Shown here one piece after another: positions 24,883 through 33,857 of a stretch of DNA of 64,000 nt (the first letter of the stretch is position 1; every line of letters begins with the position of its first letter). The notes beneath the pieces were generated by a model. That model made no database searches, was not told where the DNA came from, and saw only the letters and a program-made list of their open reading frames with translations. Location of the stretch: assembly GCA_030524545.1 (NCBI GenBank), contig JAUNGM010000014.1:1-64000 (forward strand), in the 5' to 3' direction. A program made the translations under genes and the position numbers. Origin of the DNA: Eubacteriales bacterium. Its GTDB lineage: Bacteria > Bacillota > Clostridia > Lachnospirales > Lachnospiraceae.

Positions 24883-27702
24883 ATGGGTGAACAAGAGACA
24901 AAAAAAGTAAAAAAACATATTAGTGCCGGTCTGTTGGCTCATGTGGATGCGGGGAAGACGACGCTGTCTGAAGGACTTTTATATCAGTGCGGTAAAATAC
25001 GGAAGATGGGACGGGTAGACCATGGGGATGCCTTTCTGGATACCTTTGAACTGGAGCGGGAGCGTGGGATTACAATATTTTCCAAGCAGGCGGTTCTGGA
25101 TATCGGGGATATGGAAGTGACACTTCTTGACACACCGGGGCATGTGGATTTTTCGGCAGAGATGGAGCGGACGCTGCAGGTGCTGGACTATGCAATTCTG
25201 GTGATCAGCGGAGCAGACGGTGTGCAGGGACATACCCTTACTTTGTGGCGGCTTTTGGCCAGATATAAGATTCCCGTGTTTCTGTTTGTTAATAAGATGG
25301 ATCAGGAAGGTACGAACCGGGAAGCCCTCCTGGCAGACCTGAAAAAGCATCTGGATGAAAATTGTCTGGACTTTGATGCACAACAGCCGGAGGAGGAACT
25401 GATGGAAGCACTTGCCATGTGCGGTGGTGAGGAGCTTCTGGAAAACTATCTGGAAAGAGGCACACTTGAGGACAGGGAAATCATCGATCTGATTGCTTCC
25501 AGAAAGGTCTTTCCCTGCTATTTCGGGTCTGCCCTGAAGAACACAGGCGTAGAAGAATTCTTAAAAGGTGTGGAAAAGTATACCCATCCGCCTGTTTACC
25601 CTGTGGATTTCGGAGCAAAAGTCTATAAAATTGCCAGAGACGATCAGGGAAACCGTCTGACTTATATGAAAATTACAGGGGGAACCTTAAAGGTAAAAAC
25701 CCTCCTTACCAATCAAAAAAACATCGGCTCAACCGTTCCTCATCCGGTACATGAGGACGAAATCTGGGAAGAAAAAGCAGACCAGATCCGTATTTATTCC
25801 GGTGCAAAATATGAACTGGTAAAGGAAGCGGAAGCAGGTACGGTCTGTGCTGTCACGGGGCTTACCAGAACTTATCCGGGACAGGGACTTGGTATTGAAT
25901 CCGAGTCAGATATGCCGGTACTGGAACCGGTTTTGAACTATCAGATTCAGCTTCCTGCTGACTGCGATGTGCACCAGATGCTCCGTAAGCTAAGGCAGTT
26001 GGAGGAGGAAGAACCGGAGCTTCACATTGTCTGGGATGAGCAGCTTGGAGAAATCCATGCCCAGCTTATGGGGGAGGTACAGATTGAAATTCTGAAGCGG
26101 CTGATCTGGGATCGCTTCCGCGTAGCCGTAGAATTCGGAACAGGAAATATTGTTTACAAAGAAACAATTGCTGCTCCTGTGGAAGGAGTGGGGCACTTTG
26201 AACCCCTCCGTCATTATGCGGAGGTGCATTTGTTGCTGGAGCCTGGGGAACCGGGCAGCGGCCTTCAATTTTTTACAGCATGCAGCGAGGATGTGCTGGA
26301 CCGCAACTGGCAGCGTTTGATCCTTACCCATCTGGAAGAAAAAGAGCACAGGGGAGTGCTCACCGGTTCTGCAATCACAGACATGCAGATCACACTGCTT
26401 ACCGGACGCGCGCACCAGAAGCATACAGAGGGCGGAGACTTCCGCCAGGCAACCTACCGGGCAGTCCGTCAGGGCCTGAAAAAGGCCAGAACCATCCTTC
26501 TGGAACCTTATTATGAATTCCGTCTGGAGGTTCCTTCCGAGATGATCGGACGCGCCATGACAGACATCCAGAAGATGCAGGGTACCATAAACCCCCCGGA
26601 AATAGACGGAGAAATGTCCGTTCTCACCGGAACTGCGCCCGTATCCTCCATGCGTGACTACCAGAACCAGGTAATTTCCTACACAAAGGGCAGAGGCCGC
26701 ATGTTCTGCTCCCTGAAGGGCTATGCTCCCTGCCGGAACCAGGATGAAGTGGTGGAGACCATCGGTTACGATGCGGAGCGTGACCTGGAAAATCCTACCG
26801 GTTCCGTCTTTTGCGCCCACGGAGCGGGATTTGTTGTTCCCTGGGATCAGGTGGAGGAGTATATGCATCTGGAAGGAGGCATAGATCTGGAAGAAGTCCG
26901 GGAATCCGGAACCGTTTGGTACGAGGATTTGTCCGAAAATGAGGAAAGCACAGAAGAATCCTCATTTGCCTGCAGTTACCCATCCTTCCCGGCAGGCGGA
27001 CATTCCGGCAAAAGATCCGGCTCTTCCTACGGCAGCAGCTATGAGGATGAAAAAGAACTGCAGGCCATTTTTGAGCGTACCTTCGGCCCGGTGAAGCGGG
27101 AACGAAACGCCTTTCAGAAGAAGGTTGTCCATGCTGCCACGGACTATGGGAAATATACCCCAAAGAAAAAGGCACAGGAAGAATATCTTCTGGTAGACGG
27201 CTACAATATTATTTTTGCATGGGAAGACCTGAAGGAGCTTGCAGAAGTAAATATTCATGCTGCGCAGGATAAGCTGATGGATATCCTGTCCAATTATCAG
27301 GGCTTCAAAAAATGCGTATTAATCCTGGTCTTTGACGCATACAAGGTAGAAGGCCACAGGGAGGAAGTTATCCGTTACCACAACATTCATGTCGTTTATA
27401 CAAAAGAAGCTGAAACTGCAGACCAGTACATCGAAAAAACGGTTCACCGGATTGGCCGTCAGTACCAGGTAACCGTTGCTACCTCTGACCGTCTTGAGCA
27501 GATTATCATCCTTGGACAGGGTGCCCACCGCATTTCCGCCCAGGGCCTCAAGGAAGAAATCGAGGATACCACACGCGAAATCCGCCACGACTGGCAGACA
27601 CGCCGCCAAAGCAGCAAGACCTACCTTTTTGATAACGCATCCGGCGAAGTAGCAGATTATGTAGAAACCCTCCGACTGGGCAAAGGAGAACTAAAAGAGT
27701 GA
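24883..27702 (+). CDS. TetM/EF-G-like ribosomal GTPase fused to a Rae1/YacP-type NYN endonuclease domain
   Basis: This is a 939-residue cytoplasmic protein. Residues 1 to ~650 follow the tetracycline ribosomal-protection/EF-G fold: G1 AHVDAGKTTLSE (19-30), switch I ERERGITI, G3 LDTPGHVDF, G4 NKMDQEG, and domain IV/V with YEFRLEVPSEMIGRAMTDIQKM. A charged linker follows (about residues 690-765, SSYGSSYEDEKELQ...). Residues ~767-939 match Rae1/YacP: LLVDGYNIIFAWEDL, VFDAYKVEG, TKEAETADQYIE, VATSDRLEQ, GQGAHRISAQGL. Rae1 of Bacillus cuts mRNA in the ribosomal A site, where TetM-type GTPases also bind. The fusion suggests a ribosome-directed nuclease or rescue factor. Tetracycline resistance is possible but not shown. 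Confidence 0.92.
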   Translation: MGEQETKKVKKHISAGLLAHVDAGKTTLSEGLLYQCGKIRKMGRVDHGDAFLDTFELERERGITIFSKQAVLDIGDMEVTLLDTPGHVDFSAEMERTLQVLDYAILVISGADGVQGHTLTLWRLLARYKIPVFLFVNKMDQEGTNREALLADLKKHLDENCLDFDAQQPEEELMEALAMCGGEELLENYLERGTLEDREIIDLIASRKVFPCYFGSALKNTGVEEFLKGVEKYTHPPVYPVDFGAKVYKIARDDQGNRLTYMKITGGTLKVKTLLTNQKNIGSTVPHPVHEDEIWEEKADQIRIYSGAKYELVKEAEAGTVCAVTGLTRTYPGQGLGIESESDMPVLEPVLNYQIQLPADCDVHQMLRKLRQLEEEEPELHIVWDEQLGEIHAQLMGEVQIEILKRLIWDRFRVAVEFGTGNIVYKETIAAPVEGVGHFEPLRHYAEVHLLLEPGEPGSGLQFFTACSEDVLDRNWQRLILTHLEEKEHRGVLTGSAITDMQITLLTGRAHQKHTEGGDFRQATYRAVRQGLKKARTILLEPYYEFRLEVPSEMIGRAMTDIQKMQGTINPPEIDGEMSVLTGTAPVSSMRDYQNQVISYTKGRGRMFCSLKGYAPCRNQDEVVETIGYDAERDLENPTGSVFCAHGAGFVVPWDQVEEYMHLEGGIDLEEVRESGTVWYEDLSENEESTEESSFACSYPSFPAGGHSGKRSGSSYGSSYEDEKELQAIFERTFGPVKRERNAFQKKVVHAATDYGKYTPKKKAQEEYLLVDGYNIIFAWEDLKELAEVNIHAAQDKLMDILSNYQGFKKCVLILVFDAYKVEGHREEVIRYHNIHVVYTKEAETADQYIEKTVHRIGRQYQVTVATSDRLEQIIILGQGAHRISAQGLKEEIEDTTREIRHDWQTRRQSSKTYLFDNASGEVADYVETLRLGKGELKE

Positions 27703-27745
27703 GCAGATTTCATTTGTTTCAGAGTTTTCGAAGAAGGAGCATGCC

Positions 27746-28441
27746 ATGCAGGGAGAAAACGAGTTATACCAGCAGAGTTTTTTTCAGGATGTATCGCCGG
27801 AAACCGTAGAGAAGCTCTGGAGGGCCGGAACCGTAAAGGAGTTTCCAAAAGGGCACATTCTGATGCGGGCCAGGGATAAAGTCAATCAGATTTACATCCA
27901 GTTATCCGGAAAGTCTATGGTGTACAATCTGACACACAATGGAAAAAGAAAGATTATTTTTATATATGGAGAAGGGGTTCTTCTGAATGAGCATGTGCTT
28001 CAGGAAGAATCAATCTCTTTGTTTTGTGAAACACTGGAAAAGAGCAGGATCTTGGGGGTACCGCTCCCGTTTTTTCTCAAATGCATGGAAAAGGACTTCA
28101 CTCTGACCAGTGCCGTCCTGAAGCTGCAGGAGTGGCGGCTGTGGCGCATGGGGCATCAGCTGAAGAATACGCTTGGAAGCATTTATATGGAACAGAAGCT
28201 TGCGGCAAAGCTCTGGAAGCTGTCCAGGGATTTCGGCATGCAGACACCGGATGGTATCGAAATTGATCTGAATCTGTCTGTTACCATGCTGGCCGATATG
28301 CTGGGGGCTTCCCGGGAAACCACCTCCAGATTGTGCAGTACCCTGGTAAATATGGGACTTCTGAAGATTCATAAGAAGCGGATCACGATTACGGATTCAG
28401 AGAGAATGTCCGTTTTTTATAAGACAGGAAAAATCCGATAA
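27746..28441 (+). CDS. Crp/Fnr-family transcriptional regulator
   Basis: This is a 231-residue regulator with an N-terminal cyclic-nucleotide-binding-type beta barrel (about 10-125), a dimer helix and a C-terminal helix-turn-helix. The recognition helix reads GASRETTSRLC. Arg190, Glu191 and Arg195 occupy the places of Arg180, Glu181 and Arg185 of E. coli CRP, which read TGTGA. The cysteine set that binds the FNR iron-sulfur cluster is absent. AAGGAG precedes the ATG. It sits directly before the sulfite/nitrate cluster, its probable target. Its ligand is unknown. Confidence 0.92.
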   Translation: MQGENELYQQSFFQDVSPETVEKLWRAGTVKEFPKGHILMRARDKVNQIYIQLSGKSMVYNLTHNGKRKIIFIYGEGVLLNEHVLQEESISLFCETLEKSRILGVPLPFFLKCMEKDFTLTSAVLKLQEWRLWRMGHQLKNTLGSIYMEQKLAAKLWKLSRDFGMQTPDGIEIDLNLSVTMLADMLGASRETTSRLCSTLVNMGLLKIHKKRITITDSERMSVFYKTGKIR

Positions 28442-28457
28442 AAAATATAGTTATCAT

Positions 28458-28489
28458 AAGAATTCTGTGACGAAAATCACAGAATTCTT
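28458..28489 (+). promoter_or_regulatory. TGTGA-N6-TCACA palindrome, operator and terminator
   Basis: A 13-bp perfect inverted repeat (28458-28470 and 28477-28489) has a 6-base centre and contains the consensus CRP half-sites. It is followed by TTTTTGCTTTTTTT, so it can also end the regulator's transcript. A possible promoter (TTGATA at 28500, TATACA at 28525, 19-base spacing) would put the palindrome centre near -63, a class I activator position. Confidence 0.8.
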
Positions 28490-28551
28490 TTTGCTTTTTT
28501 TGATAAAGTATTGTCAGCAAAAAATATACAAAAAGAGAGAAAGGAGTCGTT

Positions 28552-29547
28552 ATGGGATATCAATTATCAAAATCGGAAGCCGGGCAGATGTTCCAGAATT
28601 GGACGAAAAAGTATGAGGTATTTGCACCGAAGCTGATGGAGGGAGAGGGCTGTTTCTCCGATACGGATATTATCCGGTACGGAAAAGTTGCCTCCCTTGA
28701 CGAGATCGAATGGGAAAAAAAATCAGACTATTCTTTTAAAGAGGTTCTGCTTGCCATTAATGAGACGCTGTTCTATTTTACGGAAGATCAGACAACAGTT
28801 CCTAAAGGACCGGAAAAGGATATTCTGATCTTTCTGCGTGCCTGCGACCTTCATGCAGTCAGACGTTTGGATGAGATTTATCTGAAAAATGGATTTGAAG
28901 ATTTCTACTATGCAAGAGTGCGGGAACGTGCCAAATTCATCCTGATGGGATGTCAGGAAACCTGTGCATCCGGATTCTGTGTCAGCATGGGAACCAATCA
29001 GGCAGACAACTATGATGCTTATCTGAAAATTGACGGCGAAGCGGTTTATGCAGATTTCAAATGCAGTGAACTGGAAGAAAACGTAACAGCAGGAATGCAG
29101 GCAGAGGTACATCCTGATTATGTAACAGAAAATAAAGAAAAGGTGACACTTCCCAAGCAGCTTTCCAACGAAAGCTTCACTAAGGAAATCTGGAAAGAAT
29201 ACGGCGCACGCTGTATTGGCTGCGGACGCTGCAACTTCGTCTGTCCGACCTGCACCTGTTTTACCATGCAGGATATTTTCTATAAGGACAACCCGAAGGT
29301 GGGAGAGAGGCGCCGCGTATGGGCTTCCTGCCAGGTGGACGGATATACGGATATGGCAGGCGGACACGGATTCCGTCAGAGTCAGGGCGACAGAATGCGT
29401 TTCAAAGTAATGCATAAAATCTATGATTACGAAAAACGTTTCGGATACCCCATGTGCGTAGGCTGCGGACGCTGCGATGACGTATGTCCGGAATACATAT
29501 CCTATTCCAATTGTGTAAACCGTTTAGCGAAGGAGGAAAAAGCATGA
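28552..29547 (+). CDS. asrA: Anaerobic sulfite reductase subunit A
   Basis: AsrA is the iron-sulfur electron-transfer subunit of the siroheme-dependent, NADH-linked AsrABC enzyme that reduces sulfite to sulfide in the cytoplasm. The 331-residue protein ends with two 4Fe-4S motifs: CIGCGRCNFVCP followed by TCTCF, and CVGCGRCDDVCP. The length fits the family. GAAAGGAG precedes the ATG. It overlaps asrB by four bases (ATGA) and starts a ten-gene run of same-strand redox and cofactor genes. Confidence 0.95.
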   Translation: MGYQLSKSEAGQMFQNWTKKYEVFAPKLMEGEGCFSDTDIIRYGKVASLDEIEWEKKSDYSFKEVLLAINETLFYFTEDQTTVPKGPEKDILIFLRACDLHAVRRLDEIYLKNGFEDFYYARVRERAKFILMGCQETCASGFCVSMGTNQADNYDAYLKIDGEAVYADFKCSELEENVTAGMQAEVHPDYVTENKEKVTLPKQLSNESFTKEIWKEYGARCIGCGRCNFVCPTCTCFTMQDIFYKDNPKVGERRRVWASCQVDGYTDMAGGHGFRQSQGDRMRFKVMHKIYDYEKRFGYPMCVGCGRCDDVCPEYISYSNCVNRLAKEEKA

Positions 29548-30335
29548 AAAACGAATACATTCCTCAGTTATCAACCATCAGGGAAGTGATCAGGCATACA
29601 GACCTGGAATATACCTTCCGTATGGATTTTGACGGGGAGGTAAAGCCTGGACAGTTTTTTGAAATCTCCATACCAAAATACGGAGAGGCTCCCATCTCAG
29701 TCAGCGGCATTGGCGACGGAACCGTAGATTTCACCATCCGCCGTGTAGGAAAAGTAACCAATGAAATCTTCGAAAACTACGTGGGCGACCGCCTTTTCAT
29801 CCGCGGTCCTTACGGAAACGGATTTGACATTGAAAACTATAAAGGAAAGGAACTGGCAGTGATCGCAGGAGGAACAGGACTTTCCCCTGTGCGCGGTGTG
29901 GTAGATTATTTTGCCCATCATACGGAGGAAACAGTGAGCACCACCCTGATCGCGGGCTTTAAATCACCGAAGGATGTACTGTTCAAAGAGGATTTTGCTT
30001 TCTGGAAAGACCGGATCCAGGTGATCCGGACAGTGGATACGGCGCCGGAAGGCTATGACGGCCCTGTGGGAATGGTTACGAAATACATTCCGGACCTGAA
30101 ATTTGAAAATATCAAAAATACGGCATTCATCTGCGTAGGCCCTCCCATCATGATCAAATTCACCGTGATGGAGATTCTGAAGCTTGGCGTGCCGGAAGAG
30201 AATATCTGGATCTCCCATGAGAGGAAGATGTGCTGCGGCCTTGGCAAATGCGGACACTGCAAGATCGGTTCCACCTATATCTGCCTGGACGGCCCGGTGT
30301 TTAACTATGTAGAAGGAAAAGATCTGATCGATTAG
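29544..30335 (+). CDS. asrB: Anaerobic sulfite reductase subunit B
   Basis: This is a flavoprotein that takes electrons from NADH and passes them to AsrA and AsrC. The 263-residue protein resembles dihydroorotate dehydrogenase electron-transfer subunits: FAD domain with FTIRRVGKVTN, NAD-binding AVIAGGTGLSPVRGV, and a C-terminal 2Fe-2S site in CCGLGKCGHCKIGSTYIC. ATG 29544 overlaps the asrA stop, with AGGAGG upstream. The frame remains open to 29484 inside asrA. Confidence 0.95.
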   Translation: MKNEYIPQLSTIREVIRHTDLEYTFRMDFDGEVKPGQFFEISIPKYGEAPISVSGIGDGTVDFTIRRVGKVTNEIFENYVGDRLFIRGPYGNGFDIENYKGKELAVIAGGTGLSPVRGVVDYFAHHTEETVSTTLIAGFKSPKDVLFKEDFAFWKDRIQVIRTVDTAPEGYDGPVGMVTKYIPDLKFENIKNTAFICVGPPIMIKFTVMEILKLGVPEENIWISHERKMCCGLGKCGHCKIGSTYICLDGPVFNYVEGKDLID

Positions 30336-30347
30336 GAGGTGGCATAC

Positions 30348-31322
30348 GTGGGATTAGATATTAACACAAAAAAATTAAAAAAGAATGCATTCCGTGTGTC
30401 AAAGGAGAGAGGTGTGGGAGCGTCCAGAATCCGTGTTCCAGGCGGATACTTAAACGCAGAAGTGCTGGGAATGGTGCAGGACATTGCACAGACCTACGGA
30501 AACGGTTATGTACATCTTACCACCCGCCAGGGATTTGAAATTGAAGGAATCCGCCTGGAGGATATGGATGAGATCAATAAAAAGCTTCAGCCCATCATCG
30601 AAATGCTGGAGATCAACCAGACAGACCCGAATACGGGATATCCCGCATCCGGCACCAGAAATATCAGTGCATGCATCGGCAATAATGTCTGTCCGTTTGC
30701 AAACTATAACACAGCGGAACTGGCAAAGAAAATTGAAAAGGCAGTGTTCCCCAATGACCTGCACTTTAAGATCGCCCTTACCGGATGCTCCAATGACTGT
30801 GCAAAAGCGAGAATGCATGATTTCGGCATCATCGGCATGACCATGCCCCAGTATGACCCGTCACGCTGCGTCACCTGCCAGGCCTGTGTAAAAGGGTGTA
30901 AAAGTCTGTCCGTGGACGCTCTCCGTGTGGAAAACTACAAGATCGTCCGCGATGAGGAAAAATGCATCGGCTGCGGTGTCTGTATCACCAAATGTCCTAC
31001 AAGGGCACTGACCAGAAGCAAAAAGAAATATTATAAGCTCACCATCATGGGAAGAACCGGAAAGCGCAACCCGCGCCTGGGCGAAGACTTCCTGGTATGG
31101 GCAGATGCGGACAACATTGTGAAGATTATTTTAAATACCTATAAATTCGTGAAAGAATATATTTCTCCAAACGCTCCGGGCGGAAAGGAGCATATCGGTT
31201 ACATTATTGACCGTGTAGGTTTTGAAGAATACAAAAAGTGGGCGCTGGACGGTGTGGAACTGATGCCGGAGACGATCATGAAAGACTGCGTATATTGGAA
31301 TGGCATCCATTTTGACCGGTAA
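30348..31322 (+). CDS. asrC: Anaerobic sulfite reductase subunit C (siroheme subunit)
   Basis: AsrC is the catalytic subunit, 324 residues. The siroheme/4Fe-4S ligands are in ACIGNNVCPFAN (C-x5-C) and TGCSNDCAKA (C-x3-C). Two ferredoxin-type 4Fe-4S motifs follow: CVTCQACVKGC and CIGCGVCITKCP. Translation most likely starts at GTG 30348, eight bases after AGGAGG; a GTG at 30339 overlaps that site. Related siroheme enzymes reduce nitrite as well as sulfite, which matters given the nitrate reductase gene directly downstream. Confidence 0.95.
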   Translation: MGLDINTKKLKKNAFRVSKERGVGASRIRVPGGYLNAEVLGMVQDIAQTYGNGYVHLTTRQGFEIEGIRLEDMDEINKKLQPIIEMLEINQTDPNTGYPASGTRNISACIGNNVCPFANYNTAELAKKIEKAVFPNDLHFKIALTGCSNDCAKARMHDFGIIGMTMPQYDPSRCVTCQACVKGCKSLSVDALRVENYKIVRDEEKCIGCGVCITKCPTRALTRSKKKYYKLTIMGRTGKRNPRLGEDFLVWADADNIVKIILNTYKFVKEYISPNAPGGKEHIGYIIDRVGFEEYKKWALDGVELMPETIMKDCVYWNGIHFDR

Positions 31323-31336
31323 AAAAGGGGGAAGCT

Positions 31337-33421
31337 ATGAAAAAGATACAATCGACCTGTAATTACTGTGCCATAGACTGTAATCTGGACTTTTATGTGG
31401 AAGACAACCGGGTGATCAAGACCGTACCTACCAAAGGATATCCGGTAAATGACGGGTTCTGCTGCATCAAAGGGCTGTCCCTGGACAAACAGCAGCAGAC
31501 CGTGAAGCCCAACAGCCTGCCGAAGATCCGCCGTGACGACGGAAGCTTTTGTGAGGTTTCCTGGGAGGAAGGATTTCAGTATGTGGCAGACAAACTAAAA
31601 GAGCTGCAGGCAAAGTACGGACAGGAGAGCGTGGCCGGCATCAGCACCGGCCAGCTTACCATGGAGGAATTTGCCATTTTCGGCCATGTGATGAGAAATT
31701 ATCTGAAAACCAATGTAGACGGAAATACCCGTCTCTGTATGGCCACCGCGGTGGTGGCGCACAAACAGAGCTACGGATTTGACGCACCGGGATTTACGCT
31801 GAAGGATCTGGAGCTGTCCGACAGGATCATTTTTATCGGTGCCAATCCCGTCGTTGCCCATCCCATCCTGTGGGGAAGGGTGAGACAGAATCAGGTGCCG
31901 GATCATAAGATTATCGTGATCGATCCCAGAAAATCCGAAACTGCCATGAATGCGGATCACTGGTACGGCCTGAAGTGGAGAAGCGACCTCCTCCTTCTGT
32001 ATACCATTGCAAACCAACTGATTGAAAAGGATTATCTGGATCATACCTTTATTGAAGAGCATACCGAGAAGTTTGAGGAATTCCGTGAGTTTGTAAAATC
32101 CTATACCCTGGAACGGGGAGCCAAAGGAACCGGACTGGCAAAGGAGCAGATCCTGGAGCTTGTGGAACTGATCCACAGCGGAAAACGGGTATCCTTCTGG
32201 TGGACGATGGGTGTGAATCAGGGATATGAGGCAGTGCGTACGGCACAGGCCATCATCAATCTGGCCCTGATGACCGGAAATATCGGAAAGCCAGGAACAG
32301 GGGCAAACTCTATTACCGGGCAGTGTAATGCCATGGGTTCCCGTTCTTACAGCAATACGGCTGTATTTTTCGGAGGCGGGGACTTTACCAATCCTGCCAG
32401 GAGAAAACGGATTTCCCAGGTTCTGGGCGTAGGGGAAGATATGCTGGCAGAGAAGCCTACCAAGACCTACAACCAGATCATTGAAGGCATCAATGCAGGG
32501 GAGATCAAAGGCCTTTGGATCTTGTGCACCAACCCGCGCCATAGCTGGACAAACAACGAAACCTTTGCAAGTGCGGCAAAGAAGCTGGAGCTTTTTGTGG
32601 TGCAGGATATTTATGATACCATCGAAAGCGCAGAGGACTGCACCGTATTTTTCCCTGTGGTACCGGGGCTGAAAAAAGAGGGAACCTACATCAATCTGGA
32701 ACGCCGTCTGGCAGCCATGCGCCCTGTCCTGGAACGCGGAGAAAATGAAATTTCCGACTATGAGGCAGTTCTCGGAGTAGGACGTGCCCTTGGCATGGGG
32801 GATGCCCTGAAAGGCTGGGAAACACCGAGAGACTGTTTCAATCTCATGCGTGAGTGCTCCAGGGGAATGCCCTGCGACATTACAGGAATTACCTGGGAGA
32901 TGCTGGAAAATTCCCATGGAATCCAGTGGCCTTATCCGGAAGGCAAAGAAGCCGAAAATGCGGAAGAACAGCGGCGCCTGTACGAAGACGGAAACTTCTT
33001 TACCCCATCCAAAAAAGCGCAGTTTGTATTTGAGGAAGTGCGGGAAAATCCCCTTCCGACTACGGAGGAATTCCCTTATGTACTGAATACGGGTCGCGGA
33101 AGTGTGGGACAGTGGCATACGCAGAGCCGTACAAAGGAAGTGCGCTTTGTAGAAGACGTTTCTGTGAAAAAGGCCTATCTGTACATGAATACGGAGCTTG
33201 CCCGTGAAAAGGGAATTCAGGAGACGGATGAGATTCGTGTCTATTCCGTAAACGGACAGGATGCCGTCTTTGCCGTAAAGGTTACGGACAATGTGCAGTA
33301 TGAAGAGCTGTATGCGCCGATCCACTATATAGAATGCAACAAGCTGACACCGTCCTTATATGATTCTTACTCAAAAGAGCCATCATACAAGGCGACACCG
33401 GTTCGTTTCGAGAAATGTTAG
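31337..33421 (+). CDS. narA: Molybdopterin oxidoreductase, clostridial nitrate reductase catalytic subunit (NarA/NasA-like)
   Basis: This is a 694-residue cytoplasmic enzyme without a Tat signal. The N terminus binds a 4Fe-4S cluster (Cys8, Cys11, Cys15 and Cys42 or 43). The molybdenum ligand is most likely Cys134 in NTRLCMATAV, the Nas/Nap pattern, unlike the selenocysteine context of formate dehydrogenase H. The C terminus has the dinucleotide-binding domain (NTGRGSVGQWHTQSRTKEV). Nitrate reduction to nitrite is therefore the best guess; another oxyanion is possible. It lies 14 bases after asrC with AAGGGGGAAG before the ATG. The next two genes provide its electron path, as in Clostridium perfringens nar. 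Confidence 0.85.
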   Translation: MKKIQSTCNYCAIDCNLDFYVEDNRVIKTVPTKGYPVNDGFCCIKGLSLDKQQQTVKPNSLPKIRRDDGSFCEVSWEEGFQYVADKLKELQAKYGQESVAGISTGQLTMEEFAIFGHVMRNYLKTNVDGNTRLCMATAVVAHKQSYGFDAPGFTLKDLELSDRIIFIGANPVVAHPILWGRVRQNQVPDHKIIVIDPRKSETAMNADHWYGLKWRSDLLLLYTIANQLIEKDYLDHTFIEEHTEKFEEFREFVKSYTLERGAKGTGLAKEQILELVELIHSGKRVSFWWTMGVNQGYEAVRTAQAIINLALMTGNIGKPGTGANSITGQCNAMGSRSYSNTAVFFGGGDFTNPARRKRISQVLGVGEDMLAEKPTKTYNQIIEGINAGEIKGLWILCTNPRHSWTNNETFASAAKKLELFVVQDIYDTIESAEDCTVFFPVVPGLKKEGTYINLERRLAAMRPVLERGENEISDYEAVLGVGRALGMGDALKGWETPRDCFNLMRECSRGMPCDITGITWEMLENSHGIQWPYPEGKEAENAEEQRRLYEDGNFFTPSKKAQFVFEEVRENPLPTTEEFPYVLNTGRGSVGQWHTQSRTKEVRFVEDVSVKKAYLYMNTELAREKGIQETDEIRVYSVNGQDAVFAVKVTDNVQYEELYAPIHYIECNKLTPSLYDSYSKEPSYKATPVRFEKC

Positions 33422-33430
33422 GAGGGGCTT

Positions 33431-33853
33431 ATGTATCGTATAAAAATTGACCGAAGCCGCTGCATCGGCTGCCTGACCTGTGTGACAGCCTGTGTGGTCA
33501 GCCATGAGATGGAGAGCACGGACGCCAGAAACCGTGTGACCATCGACAGTGAAACAAAACCCGCACCGATCTTCTGCCGTCATTGTGAAAGGCCGGAATG
33601 CGTGTATACCTGTATGACCGGGGCCATGAAAAAGAATCCGGTCACCGGATATGTGGAATATGACAAAGAACAGTGTGCAAGCTGTTATATGTGTATCATG
33701 TCCTGTCCTTATGGAATCCTGAAATACGACAGTATCCATCAGAAAGAAATCATGAAATGCAACATGTGCGTACACAGAAGTGAAGACGGAAGTGCAAAGC
33801 CCATGTGCGTGGAGAAATGTCCGATGCAGGCGATTACGTTAGTGGAGGTGTAG
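33431..33853 (+). CDS. narB: Four-cluster ferredoxin-like electron transfer subunit (NarB-like)
   Basis: This is a 140-residue protein with four cysteine motifs for 4Fe-4S clusters: CIGCLTCVTACVVSH, CRHCERPECVYTC, CASCYMCIMSCP and CNMCVHRSEDGSAKPMCVEKCP. This is the pattern of DMSO-reductase/HycB-type beta subunits. It should carry electrons from the flavoprotein encoded next to the molybdenum subunit. AGGAGG precedes the ATG, nine bases after narA. Confidence 0.88.
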   Translation: MYRIKIDRSRCIGCLTCVTACVVSHEMESTDARNRVTIDSETKPAPIFCRHCERPECVYTCMTGAMKKNPVTGYVEYDKEQCASCYMCIMSCPYGILKYDSIHQKEIMKCNMCVHRSEDGSAKPMCVEKCPMQAITLVEV

Positions 33854-33857
33854 GCTG

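Noticed and set aside
24883..27702. Calling the gene a plain tetracycline-resistance determinant
   Set aside because: The extra NYN nuclease domain is absent from TetM/O/W proteins, and similarity alone does not establish resistance.
28458..28489. Reading the palindrome as a terminator only
   Set aside because: It does look like one, but the exact CRP consensus and the matching recognition helix next door argue for a second role, so it is listed as regulatory.
31595..33325. A 576-residue minus-strand frame opposite the molybdenum enzyme gene
   Set aside because: It is a shadow of narA; its composition is rich in cysteine, histidine and glycine as expected for an antisense translation.
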